A stretch of DNA of 64,000 nt from Segatella copri (GCF_019249655.2 NZ_CP137557.1:3071001-3135000); one strand, 5' to 3'; shown: positions 51,301-60,429, numbered from the stretch's first letter. Made by a program: numbers and translations. The notes: generated from the letters alone by a model not told the origin.

Positions 51301-54235
51301 AAAGTATGGCAGTGATGATATCCTCGATGAGGATGACCATTATGCAGTGGTTTACAATAATGGAAATGGAGGAACCTATGAACTCATGCGTAAGGAGACA
51401 AAAGAAGAGGTTCTTGACAATATTGACCGCTATGGCTTGGACCAGGATGCTTCTGAGGATGTGAAAAAAGTAGCCTATGAGAGTGTTGCCAAGCAATTTT
51501 CCGGGATCAAGGCTCAGATACCAGCTTTCACCATGCCTAACAATGATGTCCTCTACTTCCAGTATAACCAGGAGAAAAATCAGGTAGAAGTGGGGCATGT
51601 TACCAATATAGGTTTGATGAAAGAACATACTTTCGACTATGATGTCAACCAGACCCTTGATGCCAATCTGGAAGCTGTCTATGAAAGCCTTCAGGAGAAT
51701 GAGGAATACCAGGCTATAGAAGAAGACAAGGAAGAAGCCGAGTCTCTTGATGAAGACAACCAGGTAGAAGTTCCTCGTGAAGATAGCAATATCGAGACCG
51801 ATGTTGCTGGCATGGCAAATCAGTTTGCAGCTGAAGGTATGCCGATGGAAGAGGCAGAACAGAAAGCCAAGTCCATTGCCGAGGAACAGCAGCACCAGGA
51901 GTATCACGATGAAGAGAAGCAAAAGGATGCCGAGCAGAAACTACAGCAGAAGAAGCAAGAGGAGCAGGCAAAGAAAGAAGAGGAGAAAAAGCCAGTAAGC
52001 CATGCTGCCCTGCTCTTTGCAGCCCTCGGTCTTGCTTCCGAGAAAAATGGAGTCTGGATGAACCGTGCCCAGCGTCAGCCGGCTGAGTTTATCCATTCCC
52101 ATACCCCTGTTACAGCCTATAACAGCATCATGATGACTCTCAACACAGATGCCAACAAGTATAAGACCAACGTCTATACTTTCTATAAAACAGCAGCAGA
52201 AAATAATTTGCCAGTAAAAAGAAATGAGGAGAGTTTGAGATTTAATTGGGTAAACTGGGACTACCAGAACGTGATGAACCATGATGATATCATCACCCAG
52301 AAGAAATACGACACGCTCTCTGATGAAGAAAAGAGTTTCTATTCCAAACATGCATCAAGAGTGGTGGAACATATCTATAATGTCGACCAGACCATTATGA
52401 ATGCTAAGGATCACGAAGCCTATGGCAACCTGGTGAAGACAAAGGGGGCTCCTTTCGTCAAGACAGAAGAGAAGACGGTATCTGTGCTGAAGCAGTATAA
52501 CGACTATCAGAATAAATATCCTGACATGGTGATTCCGGTCAAGAGGAGAGATTCCTATGAAATCTATGGGGAAAAAGCCTCAGAAGTGGCTAAAATTCTC
52601 AACTTAGAAGTTGAAAAAAAGAAGATGGATGGAAAGGAAGTGGCTTTTATCTCCTTCCCTAGCCAGCATCTTGACACGTATCTTCCTAAAATTATCCGGG
52701 CAGGTAATCGCGTAGCCTTCTTTGATAGTCCGAAGGAAAAAAAGGTAAGCGTTCCTGTACAGGATCATACTGCCATTCTGAACAAAGCCTACTCCACCGC
52801 CAAGGCTGTTGCCGACCAGAGCGGCATGAAGTATGAGCGTATCATGGTTGTCCAGGATGCCAAATACGATAAGGAAGATGACAAAATCGTTGTCAGCGGT
52901 ATGAGTGAGAAAACAGCCGATGAGAATCATGCCACACTGTATAAGGCAAATGATATCTACCGGGCTGTAGTTGCCGCTGTAGGCTCAGAAAACCGTCTTG
53001 ACCGTTCCGGCAGAAACAGTTTCCTTCCGGAAGACGATGCCAAGCATGAGAAGTTGGTACAGGAGTTGGCTGCAGGTGTGCTGATGACACGCCAGGGACT
53101 TCCAGCCATCCTTTCCAAGGAAAGTGAAAAACTGGTTCCTTACTGGCAGCGAGAACTGACGGAAAACCCGAAGATGTTGGGAGTGCTGGAGCGTGATGTG
53201 AACAATGCAGTAGAAACCATCGACGGCATCCTTGCAAAACGAGAGGTGGACTATAAGAAAATCCGTGGACAAATACCGGGAAAAATCCTCACAGAGAATC
53301 CTGAGCGTTTCAGTATCAGTTTCTCTTTGGCAAAGCTTCCTTCCATAGAAACAAAGGAAATGGTTGTTGTATTGGACAAGAAGCACAAAACTGCAGATAT
53401 AATCCTACCTGCTGGGGCTTCCCTTCAGGTAAACAATGAAGTACCGGGAATGAACAAGAAGAGAATCCTTACTGCCCTCGGTAAAATGGGAGTTAAGGAA
53501 GTGAGCTTCTATAATGCCGGTGGTGGATTGAGCCTTCATGAGTCAAACGACTATTACAAGGGTAAAGAGGTGACTGTCAGTAAACTGAAGCAATATGAAT
53601 TGCTCACCCAACAAACCGTTGACTTGAAGGACAAGCTTGCCCCAAAGAAGGAAGTCAAGATTACCACTTTCGAGGCTTTGCCGGACGATATGGGACGCTA
53701 TGCTTTCTTTATCAAGGCTGAAAACGAGCCGTCCTTTGCCGTATATCCGAATAAAGAGCATGTCAACCAGTTCTATTCCACCTTGAAGAGTGAGAACAGG
53801 GCAGTTGTTCACAACGCTCTGGCTAAGAAGTATTACGAGCTGGGAACCAAGCATCCGGATACCAGGGTGGATGTCATAACCCCTAGAAAGGTAGATATCG
53901 GCGATGCCAAGATTGAGCGCATCTGTATTACAGCTAAGCGCAACGATCCGAAGCAACACATTATCTTTGCTACCGTGAATGGAGAACGTATGCATGCCCC
54001 GGTTTCCAAGGCACAGTGGAACAAGATGTGGCTTTCAGAAGATATGAGTGACTACAAGCAACGCCTGGCGGCTGTCATCTTTGAGTCTTTCATCAAGAAA
54101 GAAGTGAAAAGTGATGTCCACCAACAAGCCTCTGTGAAAACAGAAGAAACTGTAAAGCAGGACTCCCCTGCCCCTGAACAGGAGCAGGAAGAACAGGTAG
54201 AGCAAACTTCCCATAGGGGACGAGGATTACATTAA
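48374..54235 (+). CDS. Giant ArdC-family anti-restriction-type protein
   Basis: A 1953-residue protein. Residues about 1-310 are an ArdC unit: an N-terminal ssDNA-binding domain (DUF1738-like) and a zincin-like domain with HEMAHSTGH at about 252-260. After an acidic linker come two repeats starting YYYSFARFESSERT (about 623) and YYYSYAYLQSTDDT (about 925), each ending in FTMPN-type and FDYD motifs. Residues about 1210-1630 are a second ArdC-like unit (NDIYRAVVAAVGSENRLDR) without HExxH. ArdC proteins protect incoming ssDNA and bind DNA; the size and repeats here are unusual. ATG 48374 follows regulon promoter D; the frame open from 48152 covers the promoter. Confidence 0.75.
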   Translation: MTREELNAEKKERAEARINSALQTFADMIIARMETIEASNWKKGWTDGEAMIGLPQNVTGRVYTGSNAFLCQLHTMKKNYKVPVYFTHKQIRDLGAHPKKGEKSIPIFKWGLSIYNRENGKKATLKEYDSLPKEERDEKYKVIPYLKIFKEWNIDQTNLEEVNKEKYDVLLSKFETKEIKDDKGMYCNAAIDQMLASQSWVCHVEYNQQNPSALYNKSKDLIIVPRKDQFKISDTPEEIYKDGEEYYSSLIHEMAHSTGHESRLNRLNPDGKFGGSEYAKEELVAELTAAMVGSALGFDSRIRDNNTAYIKSWMSALKKEPKFLLSVMSDVNKASAMVIEHIDEQRVKLGEKALLEGNLDGEEEREKNEKEMENLSNENQENAQLGNTQTFAPSQVETAQNTEAESTEEQEEVELSQQENSEAEVKESAINENPVTSEENALSGKKYFTILMNSFTDGEHEGHSALEIKSISELRDYFKDNSYVSEWMNSASNRELIESGADRLPNIRYPHQEGRTIHDMNKAYDHLISQYAAVKSMRTRLLFSTAIANKKEEIDILDHRIKQITHRVEQAQAIIYDYQANISRAYGNRYFEDEHKFIPRAEYTASISLGQAATSERPIDESYYYSFARFESSERTKAFDNHRENGENEALLHLAEIMDVNNLIELNKVRKNAPKNSEDKVLVENSSYAVTYNQQNSTYDLLRKIEKEKVLELIGDINDNDEIKASSVDVQKLAYEDAAQQMAEFAEHEPRFLTMPNREVLDFQYNEESNQIEVGKMTSEGMNVLYTFDYDLSSSPEHNLSIAHDDLTGLDDFRMLSEEEVEQREKTALKWRITDNKLEMPSGDVLTVEYDKEKDTLNVAYTTEDGKPEIYSTKYNHEGSTTKNVGDLWQKFANMKQYQSTKEASPEKENKEKASVTQEKKGDVYYYSYAYLQSTDDTQEFDDLQKKGDYKQILQLAQMYDQGDALEQSKTFKNAKKYGSDDILDEDDHYAVVYNNGNGGTYELMRKETKEEVLDNIDRYGLDQDASEDVKKVAYESVAKQFSGIKAQIPAFTMPNNDVLYFQYNQEKNQVEVGHVTNIGLMKEHTFDYDVNQTLDANLEAVYESLQENEEYQAIEEDKEEAESLDEDNQVEVPREDSNIETDVAGMANQFAAEGMPMEEAEQKAKSIAEEQQHQEYHDEEKQKDAEQKLQQKKQEEQAKKEEEKKPVSHAALLFAALGLASEKNGVWMNRAQRQPAEFIHSHTPVTAYNSIMMTLNTDANKYKTNVYTFYKTAAENNLPVKRNEESLRFNWVNWDYQNVMNHDDIITQKKYDTLSDEEKSFYSKHASRVVEHIYNVDQTIMNAKDHEAYGNLVKTKGAPFVKTEEKTVSVLKQYNDYQNKYPDMVIPVKRRDSYEIYGEKASEVAKILNLEVEKKKMDGKEVAFISFPSQHLDTYLPKIIRAGNRVAFFDSPKEKKVSVPVQDHTAILNKAYSTAKAVADQSGMKYERIMVVQDAKYDKEDDKIVVSGMSEKTADENHATLYKANDIYRAVVAAVGSENRLDRSGRNSFLPEDDAKHEKLVQELAAGVLMTRQGLPAILSKESEKLVPYWQRELTENPKMLGVLERDVNNAVETIDGILAKREVDYKKIRGQIPGKILTENPERFSISFSLAKLPSIETKEMVVVLDKKHKTADIILPAGASLQVNNEVPGMNKKRILTALGKMGVKEVSFYNAGGGLSLHESNDYYKGKEVTVSKLKQYELLTQQTVDLKDKLAPKKEVKITTFEALPDDMGRYAFFIKAENEPSFAVYPNKEHVNQFYSTLKSENRAVVHNALAKKYYELGTKHPDTRVDVITPRKVDIGDAKIERICITAKRNDPKQHIIFATVNGERMHAPVSKAQWNKMWLSEDMSDYKQRLAAVIFESFIKKEVKSDVHQQASVKTEETVKQDSPAPEQEQEEQVEQTSHRGRGLH

Positions 54236-54241
54236 TTGATA

Positions 54242-54265
54242 AGAGTGCGCCTTTCGGCACACTCT
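54242..54265 (+). terminator. Intercistronic hairpin after the ArdC-like gene
   Basis: AGAGTG-C-GCC-tttc-GGC-A-CACTCT followed by TTT. It lies between two genes of one operon and may only partly terminate. Confidence 0.6.
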
Positions 54266-54282
54266 TTAAACTCCAAAAAAGA

Positions 54283-55722
54283 ATGTCACAACAGAACTTT
54301 TATGAGAAATATGCCCAGTTGGCAATAGACCAACAGATAAAATACGGCATTCCTGCCTCTATCACCCTGCAGCAGATGGCATTGGAAAGCGGTCATGGCA
54401 AATCCGACCTGGCAGCAAACTACAATAATTATTTCGGTGTGAAAGCCGGTAGCAGCTGGAAAGGTCCCACCGTTATGAAGGTGGATGACCACAGTTATCC
54501 GGAAGCATTCAGGGTTTATGGCAGTGTAGAGGAGAGCGTGGAGAACCATTCTAAAGTATTGATGGCTTCACGTTACAGAAAATGTTTCAACTACTCCTCT
54601 ACCGACTATCAGAACTGGGCTATACAAATCAGGGCAGCCGGTTATGCCTCAGATAAGACCTATGCCCAGAAGCTCATCAAGCTTATCGGTGAGAACCAGT
54701 TATACAAATATGACCAGATGGCATTGGAGCAGGCTCGTCAGCAAGGCGTGGAGATTGGATATATGAGGAACGGCAAAGCCCCTTCCACTCCAGCCTCTAC
54801 CCCTTCCAAGCAGTTACTGAATCCTCTTCAAGGAAATTGGGCATTGCCGATAGACCTAGCCCAAGTGAAGGTAACAGGACAGTTCCATGAATCACGTACT
54901 GGTCATCTGCATGGTGGACTGGATCTGTCAACCCAAGGAAAGTATTTCCCGGTGGCTGCAACGGAAGATAATGGAAAAGTGGTTGCCGTCCAACACAATA
55001 ATGGTGCTGCCGGCAATATGGTAACGGTGGAATATAACCGACAGGATGGTACCAACATACGTGCCACCTATATGCATCTGAGCCAGATAGACGTGAAAAA
55101 GGGCGATATCGTGAATGCCGGTCAGCAATTGGGCATGTCGGGAAATTCAGGAAGAAGTAGCGGACCCCATCTGCATTTTGAAACCAGTGTCCAGAATCAG
55201 AATGGAGAGTGGGAGAAGTTCGATCCGAAGAACTATCTAGCAGAGATGGAGGTAAGAAGCGGCATCACCACTTCACTGGATAGAAACGGCAAAGACTATC
55301 TTGCAGAAGCACGTAACAGTATGGCATTGAATAACCAGCCTTCACAGCAGACGAACCAACAGCAAGACAGCAATATGGCACTTCTGGCTTCCATCACTAA
55401 TTCCAACGACCCTACGGAATGGTTGAGCTATATGATGCAGCAGAATGGTGAAACGCTAGGTAGCGGTCAGGATATCATCTCCAGCCTGATTTCTTCCCTT
55501 TTCTCAGCCGCTCTCACTCTGGGCTTGAAGATAAGGAGCGAAGAACAAGCCGAAGCCGAAGAACTAGCTTTCAGCAAAGCGGCAAAGGTAGAAGAGACAG
55601 AAGAAAACAATGTAGTGAAAATGAGCCGAAGCGACGTACAGAAAATACAAGCAAATGCCAGTATGATGTTCGATGCAGAAAGTCCAGAGCAGGGTCAGCA
55701 GCAGAGCCAGCGTCTTGCTTAA
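54283..55722 (+). CDS. Peptidoglycan hydrolase: glucosaminidase plus M23 peptidase
   Basis: A 479-residue two-domain enzyme. Residues about 1-150 are a GH73-type glucosaminidase (ASITLQQMALESGHGKSDLA, NYFGVKA, ASRYRKCF). Residues about 205-310 are an M23 peptidase with an intact metal site: HLHGGLD (about 209-215) and GPHLHFE (about 296-302). It would cut the cell wall to let the secretion apparatus through. There is no signal peptide, so export must use the secretion system or another route. The C-terminal region has a hydrophobic stretch (DIISSLISSLFSAALTLGLK). Confidence 0.85.
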   Translation: MSQQNFYEKYAQLAIDQQIKYGIPASITLQQMALESGHGKSDLAANYNNYFGVKAGSSWKGPTVMKVDDHSYPEAFRVYGSVEESVENHSKVLMASRYRKCFNYSSTDYQNWAIQIRAAGYASDKTYAQKLIKLIGENQLYKYDQMALEQARQQGVEIGYMRNGKAPSTPASTPSKQLLNPLQGNWALPIDLAQVKVTGQFHESRTGHLHGGLDLSTQGKYFPVAATEDNGKVVAVQHNNGAAGNMVTVEYNRQDGTNIRATYMHLSQIDVKKGDIVNAGQQLGMSGNSGRSSGPHLHFETSVQNQNGEWEKFDPKNYLAEMEVRSGITTSLDRNGKDYLAEARNSMALNNQPSQQTNQQQDSNMALLASITNSNDPTEWLSYMMQQNGETLGSGQDIISSLISSLFSAALTLGLKIRSEEQAEAEELAFSKAAKVEETEENNVVKMSRSDVQKIQANASMMFDAESPEQGQQQSQRLA

Positions 55723-55758
55723 CAGAAAATTTATTAGATAACAAATAAACAAAAAATT

Positions 55759-56394
55759 ATGATCAAGTGTAATGTAACAACCTGTGGAGTGATTACCAGT
55801 TCCGCAGAAGAGAAAACAAGTAAGGAAGGTGAAAAGTTCATTTCATTTTCCATGGTGGTACCTTTTGAAGGTAAGGATGGTACAGTAAAGGAGCAGTATA
55901 TATCTGTTTCAGCACCAGGTGATGCACAAAGTGCAGCCAACTATTCTGCCGGAAGAAGAGTAACCGTTTCCGGTGTGCTTCATATCAGAAAGCACGACAG
56001 CAGCACCTATTTGAATCTCCGTACAGACACAAATATTGAGTTCAATGAGTCCACCACGCCAGACCGCCTTGTGGGCAGTATGGAGTTCAGAGGCAAGATT
56101 TCGAAGAAAGGTATCAAGGATTTCAACAGCAAGAAGGGTAAGCCTATGCAGTCATTCTCAGCTTTCTCTTCTGATAAGAATGGCGAGAACTATGAGTTTA
56201 CCTGGGTAAGTTTCATCAATCTCTCCCCTATTCATGAAGAGTATCTGGCAGCAGATAAATATGTAGAGGTACATGGCGATCTCCAGCTAGACGTGTTCAA
56301 GGGAGAGTTGCAGCTGGAATGCAAGGTAAAGAGCATAGCACCTTGGGAACTGAATAAGACGGCAGAAGCAAATGCAGAGCAGCAGCCATCTTAA
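55759..56394 (+). CDS. SSB-like protein with two OB folds
   Basis: A 211-residue protein with two OB-fold halves: residues about 1-95 (CNVTTCGVITSSAEEKTSKE, ISVSAPGDAQSAANYSAGRR) and about 105-205 (FRGKISKKGIKDFNSKKGK, YVEVHGDLQLDVFKGELQLE). Each resembles a bacterial single-stranded-DNA-binding protein. It would coat the single-stranded transfer or replication intermediates. Located in the ArdC operon, as SSB genes often are in mobile elements. Confidence 0.7.
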   Translation: MIKCNVTTCGVITSSAEEKTSKEGEKFISFSMVVPFEGKDGTVKEQYISVSAPGDAQSAANYSAGRRVTVSGVLHIRKHDSSTYLNLRTDTNIEFNESTTPDRLVGSMEFRGKISKKGIKDFNSKKGKPMQSFSAFSSDKNGENYEFTWVSFINLSPIHEEYLAADKYVEVHGDLQLDVFKGELQLECKVKSIAPWELNKTAEANAEQQPS

Positions 56395-56485
56395 GCACTC
56401 CCTACTCCGTGTATTTTATGTGTTTGCAGTATTGGCAGTAGGTGTTTTAGGCATCTTGCATCTGCTGTTCAGGCATCACAAGTAA
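56372..56485 (+). CDS. Small single-helix membrane protein overlapping the SSB gene
   Basis: A 37-residue frame in another phase: MQSSSHLKHSLLRVFYVFAV then LAVGVLGILHLLFRHHK. It starts 23 bp inside the end of the SSB-like gene and gives one hydrophobic helix with basic ends. Support is the hydrophobic pattern and position only. Confidence 0.4.
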   Translation: MQSSSHLKHSLLRVFYVFAVLAVGVLGILHLLFRHHK

Positions 56486-56492
56486 TCATCCT

Positions 56493-56529
56493 AAGAGAGA
56501 TAGCATGAAACTTTCAGGCTATTTCTCTT
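56493..56529 (+). terminator. Hairpin between the SSB unit and the next gene
   Basis: AAGAGAGATAGC pairs with GCTATTTCTCTT (one wobble), followed by TTTACTT. The ATG at 56505 falls in its loop, which argues that the next gene starts further on (56535 or 56544). Confidence 0.5.
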
Positions 56530-56534
56530 TACTT

Positions 56535-59267
56535 ATGAAAATTATGGAAAAGGAAAAACAAAATATGATAAGCCGTTTCCTGCAGGGATGGGGACAGCTT
56601 TTTGGTGGCAGTAAAAATGCGCCGCAACCCAAACCATTCCCTGGAGACCGCTTCTTCTACCCAGAGGAATTAGCGTATCTTTCAAAGACAGGCGAGCCTC
56701 TTACCCAAATAGAAAAATGGGCGGTAGAAGCTGGTAAAAAGGCTTACATAGAAAGCTTTGGCTCTACAGCAAGACCCGGTTTCAATCATGTGCAGTGGCA
56801 AGGCGGCATCATGAGCAGCTATGTCAAGGGGCTTCCGGTTGCAGACAATGAAACCGAACAGGTAGCTAAATTGAAGGAGTTGAAGGCACAGAACTATATC
56901 CTGCCGGACAAACAGTTGGATATTATCAGAAAGTATGAGGCAAGAGACATTCTTGACAGACACTTCAAAACCAACAATGGAGATATCTACCATGTAGAAG
57001 GTTTAGAGACTGGCGACAAAGAAGAGCCAACACTCTCATTGATAAAATATACTCCAGACGATATCTCCGGGAAGAAAGAGAGCATCAACTTTGAAAAGTT
57101 CAAAAACGATATTCAGACTGTCTTTCATCTTTTATCCAGTAGAGAAGAAGCTGCTTTTAATGATAGACTTGCGGATGCCCGGGAAGCTAAAATACAGTAT
57201 GAGATGATCGGACGTACCGTCTTGGATTCTCCAATAGCTATCACTGAAGGAAAAATACCTATTGAGCAGCAGAAGGCGTATGGTGTAGAGAATGGTATGT
57301 TTATACCAGAATCTTGGGGCATCATTCATGGTGGCACCCAAATAGCATTGAAGGGACACTCTGACAGAAATGAAGATAAAACCTTGGTTATTGACCATAT
57401 GAATGCCTGCAACTATAAGGAATTACTGGATGTCATATATGATGGCGTTTACATACAGCGCGACAGCAAACTGTCTGCAGCTCTGGTTAAAACATTGGGA
57501 AACAAACTTCCCAATGGAGAAGCCTTCTACAAGATGCCTCGCAGTATTGCCCTATTCCATACAGACAAGGGTGTTGATATTGACAGCATACTGGTGGATA
57601 AGCAAGGTGAATTGTTTGCCCTGTCAAGCAATCATCATGTAGAACTCAGTCAGAATGATCTTCAGAAGATGAAGAATAGTCTCGTTATCAATGGTATCAT
57701 TGAGCAAAAGGAATTAGAGAAGGATCTTATTGTTCCCTTGATGAAAGATTATGTGGAATCCCTGACCATAGCAGATGACATCCATTCCGGTGATATCGAT
57801 AAACTTCCTGCCAATACAAGAATCAAGAGTCTTTGCAGACAAGAATGGCAGTTAGAACAGGCGTATAATCAATATGCAAATCATCCTGAAGATGAAGACT
57901 TTGCCAACCAGTATAAGGCTGAATGGAATGCTGCTTCTCTCATCTATACTCTTGAACTGAAACGTTTGGTGGATGCCTATAGAATCAATCCCGGAAAGGT
58001 TGATTTGGAGAAGAAGGCACGCTTTGACCGTTTGCATAAGCTTCTTCATTTTACCCCAAAGCCATTAAGAATGGAACAGAATCATTCCTTGGACGCTAGT
58101 AACAAGGTAGCTAAGGAAGAACAACGTCCTGCTAATGATGAACAGTTAAAAAGCAAGAAGGAAGTTGAAACACATATCCACCCTGCTGAGACTCCTGCTG
58201 CAGTTGCCGAAGAAAAGGTTAATATTGAAGACACAGAAGTTTCTGATTCAGAGGGATATGGTCGTTGGCATACTCCAGATATAAAGCAAAGAGAAGTCTA
58301 TCTCCAATATGGTAAGCTGCTGGCAGAGAAACTGGCTTTGCAGCAAACCTACGAGAAGCTTCCTCTTACCAACAACAGAAGGAGTCTGCCAACCACCCTT
58401 GATAAAAAAGAGTATCAGGGAATCCATGCCTTTGTTCTTGCCCTCAACACGGAGAAGAACGGCTTCTTTATGCCGGTATACCTGACTGAAGAGGACTTGA
58501 AGAGTAAGAAGCTCCTTGTCAAAAAGGACGCCAGCAGTTTCCCTCTCATTGAAAAACGTGGAATCGTGAACGTCTATAACATAGAACAGACCAACTATGC
58601 CTTCCGCTATCCCCAGGAGTATGCTTCCCGGAAGAACGAGCTGCTTTCCGAGGAACAGGAGAATCAGAAGGAAAACCGGCTCCCTCGTCTGTTGCAGCCT
58701 GATAGATGGAGTTCTGCTATTGTCCAGGACGGCAAGCCAAACCTGGCATCCTACAACAGCAAAGAGGATGTCATTCATATTGGCAGCCAGGACCAGTATG
58801 ATAAGGAAGATGATTTCTATAGAGATTTGGCAGAAGGACTCATCCGCAGTACAAGACAGAAAGAAGCCCGAAATACCAAATACAATGCATTGGTAAAGGA
58901 AGAGCTGATTTCCCTTGTAGGAGCCAATATGCTCGGACAGGAAAACCGTTTCAACGTTACCGTTCCACAGCAGAGTGCTATCTGGAAAAAGAGACTGCGC
59001 AATGACCCGGATTATGCAAGAGATGTTTTGGTCTCAGCAAGTATCTCACAGGCATTGGTAGAATCACGCATATCAGGTATAAAACCACAGCTAGGTAATG
59101 AGATCGATATGCGCTCAGCCACACCCATCAATATCGACTCCGATGGAAATGGAATAGTGGATAGCCAGGAAAATCTTGTTGCCGATCAGAAACAGGGCAG
59201 CAATGAAAACCAGGAACAGCAGGCTGAAGATTCCGTCAGCCACCATGTCAGGCATGGCAGACGATAA
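56535..59267 (+). CDS. ArdC-derived protein with lost protease motif
   Basis: A 910-residue protein. The first 550 residues are unrecognised but resemble large ssDNA-associated proteins of Bacteroidetes mobile elements (PGDRFFYPEELAYLSKTG near the start). Residues about 590-880 follow the ArdC plan: an N-terminal-like part (HAFVLALNTEKNGFFMPVYL) and then FYRDLAEGLIRSTRQ in the place where the active family has YxxLxHExxHSTGH, so the zinc ligands are gone. The closing EELISLVGANML / WKKRLRNDPDYARDVLVSA matches the ArdC end. It is a likely DNA-binding pseudoenzyme. Start uncertain between 56535 and 56544. Confidence 0.65.
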   Translation: MKIMEKEKQNMISRFLQGWGQLFGGSKNAPQPKPFPGDRFFYPEELAYLSKTGEPLTQIEKWAVEAGKKAYIESFGSTARPGFNHVQWQGGIMSSYVKGLPVADNETEQVAKLKELKAQNYILPDKQLDIIRKYEARDILDRHFKTNNGDIYHVEGLETGDKEEPTLSLIKYTPDDISGKKESINFEKFKNDIQTVFHLLSSREEAAFNDRLADAREAKIQYEMIGRTVLDSPIAITEGKIPIEQQKAYGVENGMFIPESWGIIHGGTQIALKGHSDRNEDKTLVIDHMNACNYKELLDVIYDGVYIQRDSKLSAALVKTLGNKLPNGEAFYKMPRSIALFHTDKGVDIDSILVDKQGELFALSSNHHVELSQNDLQKMKNSLVINGIIEQKELEKDLIVPLMKDYVESLTIADDIHSGDIDKLPANTRIKSLCRQEWQLEQAYNQYANHPEDEDFANQYKAEWNAASLIYTLELKRLVDAYRINPGKVDLEKKARFDRLHKLLHFTPKPLRMEQNHSLDASNKVAKEEQRPANDEQLKSKKEVETHIHPAETPAAVAEEKVNIEDTEVSDSEGYGRWHTPDIKQREVYLQYGKLLAEKLALQQTYEKLPLTNNRRSLPTTLDKKEYQGIHAFVLALNTEKNGFFMPVYLTEEDLKSKKLLVKKDASSFPLIEKRGIVNVYNIEQTNYAFRYPQEYASRKNELLSEEQENQKENRLPRLLQPDRWSSAIVQDGKPNLASYNSKEDVIHIGSQDQYDKEDDFYRDLAEGLIRSTRQKEARNTKYNALVKEELISLVGANMLGQENRFNVTVPQQSAIWKKRLRNDPDYARDVLVSASISQALVESRISGIKPQLGNEIDMRSATPINIDSDGNGIVDSQENLVADQKQGSNENQEQQAEDSVSHHVRHGRR

Positions 59268-59275
59268 GTAAAAAG

Positions 59276-59302
59276 ATAAGGTGGGGAAAATCCTCACCTT
59301 AT
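59276..59302 (+). terminator. Terminator of the ArdC operon
   Basis: ATAAGGTGgGGA-aaa-TCCtCACCTTAT, 9 bp after the last stop codon. Confidence 0.6.
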
Positions 59303-59326
59303 GACAAAAATCACAAAACTATTTAC

Positions 59327-59436
59327 CTAGTGGATTGTAAAGTCTAAAAGTTGCATAAAACAACATCCATTTTTGTTGATATTGAATGATGCAGTATATA
59401 TATATTACCCAACTTTTAGACTTTACAGACTACTAG
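59327..59436. repeat. Long inverted repeat with 18-bp perfect arms
   Basis: Arms 59336-59353 and 59410-59427 (TGTAAAGTCTAAAAGTTG and its reverse complement). Outer CTAGT/ACTAG (59327-59331, 59432-59436) extend it across a 4-bp mismatch, and inner GCAT/ATGC and CAACA/TGTTG nest inside. It sits between the convergent ArdC operon and the Abi gene. It may be a small non-autonomous element, a recombination site or an extra bidirectional terminator. Confidence 0.6.
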
Positions 59437-59451
59437 CCATTCCACATATTA

Positions 59452-60354
59452 TTACCTCCATAATGGTTCCATTTCCCATCCCTGCGGAAAGCCGAGAGCT
59501 TTTAAGTCAATTTCAGGAAAACGAATGAACAACCATGTTAGTTTGGACTGCATATCATTATTGGGGGATATAACATTAAGAAAGTACTTGATGATGCACA
59601 GATCGAAGTAAGCACGCATGGAATCTGTTGGTAGCGTTATCCATTCTCTTTCAGGACTATTTGGAATCGCTGGCTGAATAGCATTCTGTTTGTTCCATAC
59701 TCTTGAATGATGACCACAGGCATTTCGAGTAACAGCAATAACTGTAAGCCATGACTCAAACACATTGATAGGCAAACCAAAACGTTTAGCTATGCGTTTG
59801 CGTATGCGATTTTGTTTGATGTTACGATAAATAGCATTGACATTTCCAATAGTAAGCAGCTCGCCTAAAATCCACGATGGTGGATATGGCTCAGAATAGG
59901 TTCGCTTGAAATGAAGAACAAACTCCTCCTTGGATTTGCTGTATTCCTTGGATATAGCTCGCATTGTTTCATTAAACCTGGAACTATCCAAGAAATAAGA
60001 AGAGTCAGTAAGCCAAAAAGGATTGCCCGTCATATCTGCTGTTATTTGCATTACTGCCCGTCTGATAGCAATTTCAATCTTTTCTATCTCATTGAACATA
60101 AGTAGTCTCAGTTTCTTGTCAAAGCGATAAAGCATCATCACTTTTTTGAAGGTTGAACCTTCCTTGTACAAATGTGCTGTCTTGGGCATCTTCAACAAAG
60201 GATACATATAAGCAGACAATCTGTAGTAACCAATATTGTCAAGATACTGTATAGCTTTGTTTCTATCATAAATCTGTAAACCTCGTGATTCAAGCAAATT
60301 AACGAGATTTTCTGAAGATTCAAACCGTTTTGTAAAGGGTATAAGATTTGCCAT
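59452..60354 (-). CDS. Abi family (Abi_2, AbiD/AbiF-like) HEPN defence protein
   Basis: A 300-residue protein. The opening (LIPFTKRFESSENLVNLLES, IGYYRLSAYMYPL) is diagnostic of the Abi_2 family. RNACGHHSRVWN (residues about 214-225) carries the R-x4-H motif of HEPN ribonucleases. Abi_2 proteins stop phage by abortive infection in lactococci; RNase action is inferred from the HEPN motif. It likely protects the host and so the element. A perfect promoter lies upstream. Confidence 0.85.
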   Translation of the reverse strand: MANLIPFTKRFESSENLVNLLESRGLQIYDRNKAIQYLDNIGYYRLSAYMYPLLKMPKTAHLYKEGSTFKKVMMLYRFDKKLRLLMFNEIEKIEIAIRRAVMQITADMTGNPFWLTDSSYFLDSSRFNETMRAISKEYSKSKEEFVLHFKRTYSEPYPPSWILGELLTIGNVNAIYRNIKQNRIRKRIAKRFGLPINVFESWLTVIAVTRNACGHHSRVWNKQNAIQPAIPNSPEREWITLPTDSMRAYFDLCIIKYFLNVISPNNDMQSKLTWLFIRFPEIDLKALGFPQGWEMEPLWR

Positions 60355-60429
60355 GTTCAAATGTTTATAAACAAAAAACGCCTCGCACGATTTGAGCATT
60401 GTTAAGAGGCTTGGCGAGGACTGACGCTG

